64,000 bases of DNA from Hormiphora californensis (lineage: Eukaryota > Ctenophora > Tentaculata > Cydippida > Pleurobrachiidae). How positions within the stretch are numbered: the stretch's first letter is position 1; every line of letters begins with the position of its first letter. Below the pieces are notes generated by a model, which was not told the DNA's origin, made no database searches, and saw only the letters and a program-made list of their open reading frames with translations. The stretch lies in NCBI GenBank assembly GCA_020137815.1, contig CM035353.1, positions 6,071,597-6,135,596 of the forward strand, in the 5' to 3' direction. This document shows, piece by piece, positions 1-9,789 of the stretch. The translations under genes were made by a program, and so were the position numbers.

Positions 1-165
1 ACATATCTCAATCACCCATGTTTTGTGATAAAACTTTGTTTTGTGACACCATGGTGAGAGCGCACGAATGGGGGTCTAGCTATAGGCTTGGTGAGAATGC
101 TCAAAATTGAAGAACTCCAGAGTTGGTTAGACAATATATCTTGATAAAACAGAAATCTCATGCAG

Positions 166-1034
166 GTGGGATAAAGCGAGTTACATTGACCTTCCTCCAT
201 CTGTTAAACGAATTGCTGTTGCATGCACCAACAACAACGTAAAATACGGAATTTACGGAGCCATAAAGGTGTGAAAATAACAACAAAGTAAACCAATTTT
301 GTTGTTTTATTAAAGCTAAACATGCTTTCTCTATCCAGGGCATCTGCAGCGGATGCTTGTGCTTCTAGCATCCTTTACTTTGCTTCAAAAGTTTTATGAG
401 TTGTGAGCATGAGATCATATTATTAAGATATTGTTAGATAGCCCATCTGCTCTAAAAATATATATACCCTCCCACTCGCAGGACAAATACGGACGTGTCC
501 TATTAACTACCGATAGCACATGGATGTGTAAGAAACCGGATTATAAGGATGCTGAAAACTGGTTTAAGGATGCTGTAATGGATGCTATGCCCTCAGGCGA
601 GCCATCGTGGATGCCTGCTAGAATCATCGATCAAAGTTCTGCCGTGGCTGCAGTTAAGGACATACCAAGTATGATATACTCTACTTTAATATTTGTGTTC
701 CTACGATTACAATTCGAAATTCTTTGTAGCACATGCACGGATGTGCAGCAGCTACTTCTTCCACCGGAAGGTGACTTTCGAGTTTCAGTAACAAGAGAAC
801 GGACTGTTACACACTCAAAAGTCAAAAGTGAGCTATTTCCCAAAAACTGACATTGACTATCTAATATGATGTATTTTTAAGGTCAGACTTCTGTGATATG
901 GTCTTTTACGTGGACGAGAAAAGTTTGGTGCGTGAGAGAGATATCGGAATCTGAACTCGTTCGCAACCAGAATGTAATAAAATTAACAGCACGACAAGTT
1001 ACACATCCTGGACCTCCAACGAGTCAATCAAAAC
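166..1034 (+). CDS. Exons 1-3 of the receptor gene: extracellular beta-sandwich-like module
   Basis: Three exons give a continuous reading frame only when spliced: 166-268 (acceptor CTCATGCAG, donor GTGTGA), 482-668 (acceptor CCACTCGCAG, donor GTATGA) and 882-1034 (donor GTGAGT). The first begins with one base of a split codon and ends in phase 0; the second ends in phase 1 and the third begins with the two missing bases. The translation has IAVACTNNNVKYGIYGAIK, then a LLTTDSTWMCKKP stretch and then VIWSFTWTRKVWCVR. This recalls a galactose-binding-like extracellular module in invertebrate surface proteins, where an 'A-G-x-I-A' strand is followed by a T(D/N)xSWxC strand. The family assignment is from memory of the motif pattern and is tentative. 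Phase 1 at 1034 matches the acceptor at 1612, so the module belongs to the same gene as the LDLa region. Confidence 0.55.
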
Positions 1035-4000
1035 GTGAGTTTTTACAAATCCCAACATTTAAAGTGAGAGTGGACCGGATCAAAATTGGACAAGTTTGTT
1101 GAAGGTAGTAGAGATTAGCTTTCTGAGCATTTTGCGTTTTTGCCGCTCAAAATCGACCCACCCATCACTGAGATATTTTTGTTATGTTGGGAGAATTCCT
1201 GCTGGATCAGTATTTAACAAACATGATAGAAACAATCCTTGTGTTTTACTAACACATTCTTTATATCTTTAATATGCTGGCTTGCATTGCCCTGCTTCTG
1301 TGCATGGACATGTTAACCTCACTGCTTATATTCAGAATGTGTTAGTAAAACACCACGATTGTTTCTATTCTGTTTTATACATACTGATTAAACAGGAGTT
1401 CTCCCAACATAACAAAAATATTTCAGTGATGGGACGGTCGATTTTGAGCGGCAAAAACGCAAAATGCTCAGAAAGCTAATCTCTACTACCTACAACAAAC
1501 TTGTCCAATTCTGATTCGGTCCACTCTCACTTTAAATTCACAAAGTGCGATTGCAGTTTAGTACAGTAAGTTGAACTTACTAAGTTCTGAATCACGTCTA
1601 CCTCTCACACAGCTACCAGTGCCGCAATTACAACACGGTTGGTGTCTACGCATATCGAGGAATGTCCACTCAGTGTAATTGGGGGGTTTCTAAAGCGGAA
1701 ATGCCTCGAAAAATTTCCAAACGCCATTCCAGGACGGCCCAGCTACGACCTTTTCCAGTGTATTAACTCTTTGGAACGTTACTACTTGGATGTCGATTTT
1801 TTTTAAACTACATCCGTGACGGGATTCCGGTGTCCCGAAAACATCGATTACGAGATGTGTGGACTAAAATCAGTCAATTTAGATGTCATTCCAAAGGAGA
1901 TGATTTGCGGTATTGTCCCCTGCGATATTTATGAATCAAAAGCAATTGAAGTGATGCTCTTTTCAAAGGCATGTCAAAATCCCGGATGCAGGGAGAACAT
2001 TCCAGCTAACAGCTGCCAGGAACAGTCAGGGGAATGCGATGGAGTTTGTGATGGCAGTGATTGTTGGGATGAACACTATTGTAATGGTTACAAGTACGGG
2101 GTATTTTGCACTGGCTACAGGAAAACATTGTATATGCCACCGGTTAATTTTTGCGAAAACTTGAGAGATTGCGTTTCGACCGACCTTTCGTGTGATTACG
2201 ACAAGAATCCTGGTCAGCAATTCTGTGAGACTGAAAGTGCAGGAATTACCTCAAAGATTCCTCTATTTGACTTCATAAGATGCTCGAGTATAAAGGTTTA
2301 TTCGGTAAAAGCTGAATGTATTGTAGGAATGAATATCGCTGAAGTAGATCGACATCGACAGGATATTTACTCGTACGTGCCAGTTTGTGAAAACTTCATG
2401 GACCAGACAAATTGCTCCGATCCTGCCAGGGTGGCCTTGTCGTGTCCCATACGGGGCTACATGTCCACCGTTGCCAAGGTAATGGTATGTGACGAGCTAC
2501 GTGTTGGTCTCTGTGATGATAACTTGGATACCCTGTGTGAGGATGTCACCGACACGTGCACCATCCACAAGCACCAGATTTGTGATGGTAAAGCTGACTG
2601 TCCGGCCGAACAGGACGAAGTTTGCCGTTACATGACCGGCATAAGCATCTGTAAAAGAAAAGCCAGTAAGGGTGAGTATTCAAAGATACCGATTAGCTGG
2701 CTTAGCGATGGATATACCGACTGTGTAGGCGGAGAGGATGAGCATCCAGAGATGTGGCCGACATGTGGCAATGGGACAACGAGGAGGTTCGTCGAAAGCA
2801 GTGCGGTTTCGTGTGAGGATGTTGTGGTATGCAAAGCAGATGGATTGGCAGCTAAGTTGGAGTTCATACCAACAGGGTTTCTGTGTGATGGGATCGATAC
2901 GTGTGGCAATGAAAACAACATGTGCGTTAGGCATCGGATAGAGGTGTTCAATACCGCTGTATCTGTGAAAAAGGGCTGGCATAAGTTTCTCCTTCACTGT
3001 CTTCCTGGGCTGAACAGCATTGAGGTTCTATCTGATTCCCAGTGTATGAGTACACCTTTTAACAACAGCGTCATATTTGGGACGAAAGAAATAGAACTGA
3101 CGCTCCCGTCCAATAAAGTTTCCTGCAAGTACGTCTACGGTGAGGTGTATGTATACCTTGCATGCAGTAACAGATGCTCCGACAACGTCACTTGCCCCTT
3201 TGACAGAACGCCACTAAAACGCGACTCCTGTCCGGCAGACTTTCCCAAAAAAGTCCTCACTTATTACAACGGTGACCAGCTAACATTTGTGACCCGCAAA
3301 GGAGAATGGTGGGTTCAAGAGGCGTTCCATTGTGAAAACCATCGGTGCCTAACTTTTGACAAAGTTTGCAATCTAGTCGATGATTGTGGTGATGGAAGCG
3401 ATGAAATTAAGTGCGTCAACCACTTTAAATGTGGGGAAAAACTGCTACCCCTCCACCAGGTATGCGATGGGGTAACTGATTGTTTTGATCGAAGTGATGA
3501 ATGCAACAGCCGTTGCAGCAGACATATTTTGGAGGGTTTTGGACTGAAAATTTTCGCTTTTGTCTTTGGATCTCTCGCCACCGGGCTCAATATTTGGACG
3601 CTTTTGAGTGTTGCCAAGCAACTGCCAAATGCTAAAACTGACGTTGCATTCCAAAACAGGGTGCTAGTTGGTTTGATCAGTTTTGGTGACCTATTCAACG
3701 GGATTTACTTGCTGGCCGTGGCGATTTTTGATCAGATTCAATCGGATGAATACTGTGAGAAACAGGATGACTGGCTTACCAGTGGAAAGTGTGATCTTCT
3801 AGGGGTTTCTAGTACCGCTGCATCATGTCTTTCGGTGTTTGCCATGACCAGTCTGAGTCTTACCCGGGCTGTTGGTGTTAGAGGGGGCATCCGTCCCACG
3901 AAAAACCGGAACATTCTAAAAACAGCCGGATTATTAGCATTGGTGCTTGTGATAGTTGCTGTGGCGATAGCTGCGTCTCCTGTGATCCTAGCTACCTGGT

Positions 4001-4943
4001 TGGAGGATGTCTTCATAAGTGGCCAAGTATGGGACGAGCAGGTTAAGATGTTTTTGGGAAGATCTAGCAAAGCCCAACATTTGGATACAATTGAAGGTTA
4101 CTATGGGAGGGTCTCCAAAAAGGGCAAAGGGGCCTCCTCAGCGACAATGAGCTGGAAGTATGCTACAAGTCTCATCAAAGGAATGTACACCAGTGATTAC
4201 GGTAACTTGGAGGGAATGCACAAGTTCGTTGGCTTTTACGGGAACGGAGGCGTATGTCTGTTCAAGTTTTTTGTCCTTCCAGACGACCCACAGTTTGTGT
4301 TTTCCCTCACCTTCCAGATATTGAACATGGCTTGCCTGGCGGTTATTTCTACCTGTTACATCATCATTGCAGTTGAGGTAGGTATAAATGTACATATAAT
4401 ATCTCATACTGTGGAGAGTAAAACATATCATACTGGAGGGGTTTGTCTAGTTTTCTAATACTGTTTTTATAACACTTTCTTTTAACTCTTTTAACCACTC
4501 TCTATTTGCAGCTGAACCGAAGTGTGAACAAAGTTACAGGTGGGTCAGAGAACAACAACAACAACAACCACATTGCCAGGCTAAAACAACAGAAGAGATC
4601 CCAACGCAAGATCTCCCTCATCATTGGTACAGATATGCTTTGTTGGCTGCCTGTGATGGCCATATCTGGACTCCACATGGGACAGGTGGTGGATGCAACA
4701 CCGTACTACGGGGTTCTATCCGTTATCATCCTTCCCATCAACTCCATCATCAACCCCCTCCTGTATAGTGATAGTGTATACGGGAAGGTGGAGAAGTGGG
4801 CACAATGGGGATGGTTTGGAGCGGGCAAAATGTTTTCTTGGACCCTAACAAACGTATGGAAGAGGAATCCGGTAGTAGAGGTTATTGAGATGGGACCGGT
4901 AGCGAACAGGCCAGAAACTTCTAATCTGCCAAGTAATATGTGA
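166..4943 (+). CDS. LDLa-repeat, rhodopsin-class G-protein-coupled receptor gene (5' end missing)
   Basis: A multi-exon gene reads 166-268, 482-668, 882-1034, 1613-4377 and 4512-4943, with GT/AG borders and consistent phases (0, 1, 1, 0). The large exon holds many cysteines and five LDL-receptor class A-like modules; the two best are near 3330-3415 and 3424-3505 (CDGxTDCxDxSDEC pattern). Seven membrane segments follow: TM1 about 3535-3620, TM2 3658-3730, TM3 3805-3880, TM4 3921-3995, TM5 4293-4377, TM6 4610-4680 and TM7 4710-4770. TM7 ends in NPLLY, matching NPxxY, and TM6 carries a CWLP motif. An arginine follows TM3 (SLTRAV) in place of DRY. The layout resembles the LDLa-containing GRL101/relaxin-receptor-type receptors, so a cell-surface receptor role is inferred; the ligand is unknown. 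Between TM4 and TM5 lies an unusually long loop of about 100 residues. An in-frame TAA at 1804-1806 interrupts exon 4. The start codon lies upstream of the window. Confidence 0.82.
1061..1533. mobile_element. Foldback MITE in intron 3 of the receptor gene
   Basis: The left arm (1061-1260, starting AAAGTGAGAGTGGACC) is the reverse complement of the right arm (1334-1533, ending GGTCCACTCTCACTTT) with few mismatches. About 70 bases of spacer separate them. The flanks are ATTT on the left and AAAT on the right, so a TA or TTTAAA-type target is possible, which would suit a Tc1/mariner-type MITE. It has no coding capacity and lies wholly within the intron 1035-1612. Confidence 0.75.
1804..1806 (+). 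other. In-frame TAA inside exon 4 of the receptor gene
   Basis: Exon 4 is open from 1613 to 1803, ending ...YYLDVDFF, then has TAA at the end of a run of eight T (1797-1804). The same frame reopens at once and runs to 4377. Both sides look like real cysteine-rich protein. Either the gene is a recent pseudogene or the T run and a nearby base count are miscalled; two compensating single-base errors (T run and the GGG at 1821-1823) would also give an open frame. Confidence 0.7.
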
Positions 4944-4966
4944 ACAAGGACAAAATACGTGAGACC

Positions 4967-4972
4967 AATAAA
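4967..4972 (+). promoter_or_regulatory. Poly(A) signal of the receptor gene
   Basis: AATAAA lies 23 bases after the TGA at 4941-4943. It is the first canonical hexamer after the stop and marks a short 3' untranslated region. Confidence 0.6.
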
Positions 4973-5089
4973 CCACCGTTGTTTAAATCAACTATCGGTA
5001 TTTTTTTCTGTCTGGGGAGATACCAGAAAGCCTTAGACTCAAGTCCAGGTTAGATCTACATCTATCTAGATTGCATGTTTTTTGTTTAG

Positions 5090-5095
5090 TTTATT
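5090..5095 (-). promoter_or_regulatory. Poly(A) signal of the minus-strand ubiquitin-like gene
   Basis: AATAAA on the minus strand lies 40 bases beyond the proposed stop codon at 5137-5135. The two convergent genes therefore end about 120 bp apart. The segment 4973-5089 holds only the facing 3' ends. Confidence 0.45.
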
Positions 5096-5134
5096 TACCA
5101 AAAGAAGAGAAATCTTTTGAGCCAATTGTTGTGG

Positions 5135-5866
5135 TCAGCTCATTTGATAATGCTGTTTTTTAATATTTCTGTGACGCCATGGTAACCCACTAAATGGTAC
5201 AATTAAATGCTTTTTTGTCTTTGTAACAACCAGATAAAGACCACTTTAAATCTCGCCAAATCTCTCCCGTTCACCTGTCATTTAGTGAAGAGGTAGAAGA
5301 AATGAGAGGGTTTGCTGTAAATGACTTCCCCGATAAAGGAACCATACTTATCACATGGCTGTCGGTTATCCCGTAATCCTGAGATAAAACATTTATCATA
5401 AAAGTACAACTAAGTAAGAAACCCAGTATTTTTCGTATTTTTCGATTTTCTTCCCTATTTAATTCTTGCTCTGAACTCATTATTCAGAGTAAGTAAGAAC
5501 TAAGAAGTAAACATTTTGCAACCAGTCACATGAAAATGTTGTGGCAAAAACCTCTGCAACCAGTCACTGCATAAACCCGATCTATAAATATGATCACCAT
5601 TGTTTAATTACCTGAATAGAAGAGGAGTCTTTAAGATACTGATTCTTGAACTTCAGCCTGAATTGATGTGAACCTCGGCCCATCTCGTAAAGAATATGTA
5701 GAATGTTAGCCTTCAAGCGGGCAATCGAATCGGAGGCATTGCATGAAATCACAAAGGTGCGGCCCTGAGAAAAAAAAGAGAAAATGCTTTAATAAGGTTG
5801 TCTGTTACTACTTAACTAGTGTGTTTCACTTACAGTAAAAACTGGGCTACTGATATACAGGAGCAT
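5135..5866 (-). CDS. Small ubiquitin-like (UBL) domain protein, four coding exons
   Basis: On the minus strand four short exons join in frame: 5866-5834 (ATG start, donor GTAAGT), 5764-5612 (acceptor TTTCTCAG, donor GTAATT), 5378-5275 (acceptor TTTATCTCAG, donor GTGAAC) and 5168-5135 (TGA stop). The product is about 107 residues. It begins MLLYISSPVFTGRTFVI and contains SDSIARLKANI, HQFRLKFKNQYLKDSSSI and DYGITDSHVISMV. These align strand by strand with ubiquitin (TGKTITLEV, SDTIENVKAKI, QQRLIFAGKQLEDGRTL, DYNIQKESTLHLVL). There is no terminal Gly-Gly, so it is a UBL protein rather than a conjugated modifier. All introns except the last acceptor have good consensus; the last exon is the least certain. 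The exact UBL subfamily is not recognised. Confidence 0.68.
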
Positions 5867-6030
5867 GTCGTTGTTCAAATGTCACCTTTCATGGGGTTCA
5901 TCGTGCTAAACCATCTGTAAACGAGTTTAAAAACTTAGCAAGAACAATCATGAGTCATGATTTATGACATGAGTGAAAATTCAATTCAATTGTCGACAGT
6001 AAATACAAATATTGGCAAACGTTGCTAGGG

Positions 6031-6049
6031 GGATAAGGCAGCGCTTTTC
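6031..6049 (+). repeat. 19-bp direct repeat shared with 8971-8989
   Basis: GGATAAGGCAGCGCTTTTC occurs here and again at 8971-8989, exactly 2,940 bp downstream and in the same orientation. The second copy is inside the last exon of the Pro/Ser-repeat gene. The flanks differ on both sides. The pair brackets the whole palindrome-rich segment. Confidence 0.6.
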
Positions 6050-6239
6050 AAATACAAATACAAATATATATAGTTTATATTATGTACATATAATATATAA
6101 TTTATATCCCGCTTTTGGGGCAAAGGTGACCATCCCCTCCACCATCCGTGCGTGCCAGAAAGCAGTTATAAAAATGGATCTAACCGCCAAACCACTCAAC
6201 CGTTTTGGCTAATTCAAAGTTTATCTGGTAGGAAATGTC

Positions 6240-6560
6240 AAGGCCTAACCCCAACCCAAACCCCAGCCCTTACCCTAACCCTACTTTAGCCATAACCCTA
6301 AAAAACCGTTTGTCAGCACTCACCAAACACCCAGATTTTAACGGACACGATTTTAATCTGGGTGCCTACTGCCTTGCAGCCTGTTTACAGGTGCACGCTA
6401 CCAAAAGAGTACATTTAGACAGACTTTTTTCAAACGGCTATCTATAGCCACGCAACCACATCGCCAATTTGAGTAAACTGTAAACTAAACAGTAACTGAT
6501 AGTGAATCGATAGCCCTAACCGATAACCCCAAACCAAACCCTAACGGATAGCGCTAACCC
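6240..6560. repeat. Degenerate telomere-type (CCCTAA) tracts
   Basis: 6240-6300 is rich in variants of CCCTAA and CCCCAA, and 6505-6560 has CCCTAACC, ACCCCAAACC and CCCTAACGG blocks. They are too diverged to be an active telomere and are interstitial. They matter because intact TTAGGG/CCCTAA units occur at the centre of the palindrome 1.2 kb away. Confidence 0.55.
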
Positions 6561-6802
6561 GTCGTGCGCGCTAAAACTTTAAACTACGAACTGTTCATCA
6601 TCATCATACACATATTTAATATTCCGCTTTGTAGTCTACTTTTAGCAATGAAAGGCACCCATATTTTAACGTTTTTTATGAGCACACTCGGAAATGTTCA
6701 GGTCCGTCGAAGGGCGACCAGACAGGATTGTGCTCGAGTCGAGCAGCTCGACCTTAACTTTTGGCATACGTTGCAGGCCCCTTATAATATAATATAAGGG
6801 GC

Positions 6803-7299
6803 CTGGAGGGAATACCGCGCTGGGGGGGAATACATAATCAATCATATCTCCGGTTCCAGATAAGGTACAGAAATCGTTTTGGTAGCGTTGGAAAGAGGAA
6901 GATAACAGCTTTCAAATGCAACCGGTTTCAGGTCTCTATCTTATCAGGAACAGGAGATATGAACCAAACTCCGCAAAATCGAGTGCGGTAAAATAAAAAA
7001 TTCGAGATTTTAATTCAAGCTTGAAACAAAAGTTTCCCTGCAGGGACCTGTGACGTCACTTTTTGAAAACAACCAATCTTTGAACGGCTATTGCTCAGCC
7101 TCCTCAAGTCCAATTAACTTCTCTCAAAAACAGCAAGGTAGATAATTGTCAGATCTAACAACTGGTGAAAGAATCAAGTCAAACGGACTTCAGGGGCCAA
7201 AGTTATAAGCACTGCCGTTTTTTCGACCGCAAAGTTATTTTCGACCCAGCCGGGCCCGTCCTGAGCTCAGGCCAAACGCGCGCGCGGCATTCCCTCCAG
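6803..7299. mobile_element. Putative 497-bp element with 18-bp terminal inverted repeats
   Basis: The left end CTGGAGGGAATACCGCGC (6803-6820) and the reverse complement of the right end (7282-7299) match at 17 of 18 positions. No target duplication was found (flanks GGGGC and TCCCC). No ORF inside is recognisable. A non-autonomous DNA transposon is the simplest reading. Confidence 0.45.
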
Positions 7300-7329
7300 T
7301 CCCCTCGTTGCGGGGGTGCGCGCATGAGG

Positions 7330-8158
7330 GGTAAGTCGGAAGAACCTGTCCGTTCCTCTCATGAGCGCTCATGAGTGTGTCATGAGTGTGTCATGAGTGT
7401 ATCATGAGTGTATCATGAGCGCTCATGAGACGTTTTTAGGTGTTTCAACGTCTCGTGAGCGCTCATGAGTGTATCATGAGTGTGTCATGAGTGTATCATG
7501 AGCGCTCATGAGTGCTCATGAGACCTTGCTCATGAGCGCTCATGAGACATATGTCTCATCCCATCTCTGTTTCAATGTCTCATGAGCGCTCATGAGACGT
7601 TTTGACCTACATGTGCTCATGAGTGTATCATGAGACATGTCTCATGAGACATATGTCTCATGAGACGTTAGGGTTAGGGTTAGGGTTGGGTTTACGGTTG
7701 GGATAAGGTTAGGGTTGACCCATAGGCTTGGACCTAGCCCTACCCTCTACGGGTCCCTAGACCTAAAGGAAAGCCCTAACCCTAGCCCAACCGTAAACCC
7801 AACCCTAACCCTAACCCTAACGTCTCATGAGACATATGTCTCATGAGACATGTCTCATGATACACTCATGAGCACATGTAGGTCAAAACGTCTCATGAGC
7901 GCTCATGAGACATTGAAACAGAGATGGGATGAGACATATGTCTCATGAGCGCTCATGAGCAAGGTCTCATGAGCACTCATGAGCGCTCATGATACACTCA
8001 TGACACACTCATGATACACTCATGAGCGCTCATGAGACGTTGAAACACCTAAAAACGTCTCATGAGCGCTCATGATACACTCATGATACACTCATGACAC
8101 ACTCATGATACACTCATGAGCGCTCATGAGAGGAACGGACAGGTTCTTCCGACTTACC
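7330..8158. repeat. 829-bp near-perfect palindrome with TTAGGG/CCCTAA centre
   Basis: The left arm (7330 to about 7725) and right arm (about 7763 to 8158) are almost exact reverse complements around 7744. Arms are built from units such as TCATGAGCGCTCATGA and GTGTATCATGAG, themselves palindromic or tandem. Next to the centre the left arm carries three TTAGGG units (7672-7689) and the right arm CCCTAACCCTAACCCTAACG. The outer limits are GGTAAGTCGG and its complement. No protein is encoded. Confidence 0.9.
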
Positions 8159-8414
8159 GCATGAGGGGGCTGCAGCGCATTCCAACCTTAACTTTTCGGA
8201 GTGTGCTCATTCCTTGCAAATCGCGAATTATCGTTCATTCACGAAAAAAATTTGTGTTCAGCGCTGCAGAAAATGTATTTAAATGTAACGCGCGAGGGTA
8301 CTCGGTCAATAACGCTGCCGCATAAGCTCTTTCTCGCGCGCATTCTTTTATTAAGTTGAAAATCGGCTCATTTTTTCACTTTTTTGTTTGCTTTTGCCAA
8401 TTTTTTCACTCGTC

Positions 8415-8640
8415 ACAGTGGTCATCCGACATAATTGCCATACCTCGACGTGAAATTCGACCTGAATCTCGACCTGGAATGAGGCGCGCATTCGTAGTGA
8501 GAGAGACACAAAGACTAACGAGAGAGAAGAATTGAAGCGCGACATCATTTGCTTACTGCGGCACATCTCTCTGATGCGCACCTCATTCCAGGTCGAGATT
8601 CAGGTCGAATTTCACGTCGGAATATGTCGGATGACCACTG
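8415..8640. repeat. Inverted repeat with arms of about 70 bp
   Basis: 8415-8490 (CAGTGGTCATCCGACAT..., ACCTCGACGTGAAATTCGAC...) is the reverse complement of 8574-8640, with one arm carrying a small extra stretch. About 80 bp separate the arms. It may be a MITE or the core of one. No coding. Confidence 0.65.
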
Positions 8641-8882
8641 TTAGCAAGTTTTCTCATTTTCTCTTCATCTCTCGTTCAAAAAGTGGGTCCTGGGCCCACA
8701 GGACCAAGCCTAGTTTAGCATATAGCGAGGCCCCCACTGCACCAATTAACTTGACCCGGTCAAGTTGACCGAGGAATCCGAAAATTATCGTAAGTCAGGA
8801 AAATTACACAGCGATGGATGGCGGGCCTATGAACCTCTTCCTGGTGCCTCTGAGAAATACCTAAGACCTAAGTGCTTAAGGC

Positions 8883-9557
8883 TTAAATAGACTTATTTTC
8901 GATCACAAGCATGTCCCAAATGAAATTGGCAGACCTTGCTGACCCCTTAGTCTGCGCCACGCCCAGCGCAGGATAAGGCAGCGCTTTTCTACTAATGAAA
9001 TAAAAAGGCATGCCCTCCTCAGACCCTCTGCTAGGGCTGGGAATAGGTGAATTGTGGCCGGAGATTGGTGAACTGGCAATGAATGAGCTAGGGCCGGGAA
9101 TGGGTGAATTGTGGCCGGAGATTGGTGACCTGGCAATGAATGAGCTAGGGCTGGGAATGGGTGAATTGTGGCCGGAGATTGGCGACCTGGCAATGAATGA
9201 GCTACTGCTAGGGCTGGGTGCAGAATTAGGGCCGGGTAGAGGAGACCTGGCAATGGGTGAACTAGGTTCGGCGATTGGTGAACTGGCAATTGGTGACTTC
9301 TTCTCGGGTGAAATAATGGTCTTCATGAGTGACCGTCTTGGTGTATCTAGCTTCAGTTTAGGCTGAAAACGATAATAAAACATACAAGATAATAATAAAA
9401 GATAAGTATTGTAGTAAAAGAGATACATAACGCCTCGTGTTCAAAATTCTAAAATCAAATGACTTAGATATTCAAATACCTTCTTTGCTTTCGGTAGAGA
9501 TGAATCTTTTCCACGATAACTGTCCACCAGTGTATGTCTTGGAGCCAAAAGCCTCAA
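8883..9557 (-). CDS. Two 3' exons of a Pro/Ser-repeat protein gene
   Basis: Minus-strand exon 9557-9480 (acceptor CATTCCCAG, donor GTATTTG) joins in phase 0 to exon 9362-8883 (acceptor CGTTTTCAG). The joined protein reads ...RHTLVDSYRGKDSSLPKAKK then PKLKLDTPRRSLMKTIISP, followed by repeats of S-P-I-A/S and a 19-residue unit (FIARSPISGHNSPIPSPSS and variants) three times, and ends at TAA 8885-8883. The C-terminal 35 residues (RKALPYPALGVAQ...) lack the repeat. It looks like a disordered, Ser-Pro-rich protein that could be phosphorylated; no family was recognised. Earlier exons would lie in the distorted sequence above 9.8 kb. The intron around 9410-9470 and the region 9590-9660 share sequence, suggesting an exon-intron duplication upstream. 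Confidence 0.55.
9045..9215. repeat. 57-bp tandem repeat, three copies, coding
   Basis: GGTGAATTGTGGCCGGAGAT recurs at about 9047, 9103 and 9160, a period of 57 bp or 19 codons on the minus strand. Because the unit is a multiple of three the reading frame is kept, and length variation between individuals is to be expected. Confidence 0.8.
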
Positions 9558-9789
9558 CTGGGAATGAAATTTATGATAAAACATAAAAGATTACAATAGT
9601 TAATAGTGGGATAGCGAGAGATAAACATTGCAAATGTCTCGTATTCAAAATTCTAAGTTTTGGAATATGACGAAAATTAAAAATTTCGTGCAGCACGGTG
9701 CACGTCGGAACACGTTTTCGGGCCTCCATAGACCTGTCGCTTTCTGGCCTCTCTGAATCTGTTTAAACTAACAATCTCTGTAATGCAAA

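Larger units (their letters stand above)
5867..6802. other. Region upstream of the UBL gene; no gene seen
   Basis: No convincing coding frame. It contains an AT-rich stretch at 6050-6105, degenerate CCCTAA-like tracts (listed separately), and a short palindrome at 6775-6804 with arms AGGCCCCTTA. The promoter of the UBL gene should lie near 5870-6000, but no clear core element was identified. Confidence 0.5.

Noticed and set aside
7380-8110. CRISPR-like array of TCATGAG repeats
   Set aside because: Units are irregular, palindromic and mirrored, without spacers of constant length or cas genes.
9010-9366. 118-codon plus-strand ORF with MGELWPEIG repeats
   Set aside because: It lies opposite the spliced minus-strand Pro/Ser exon, which has matching splice sites; the plus frame is a shadow.
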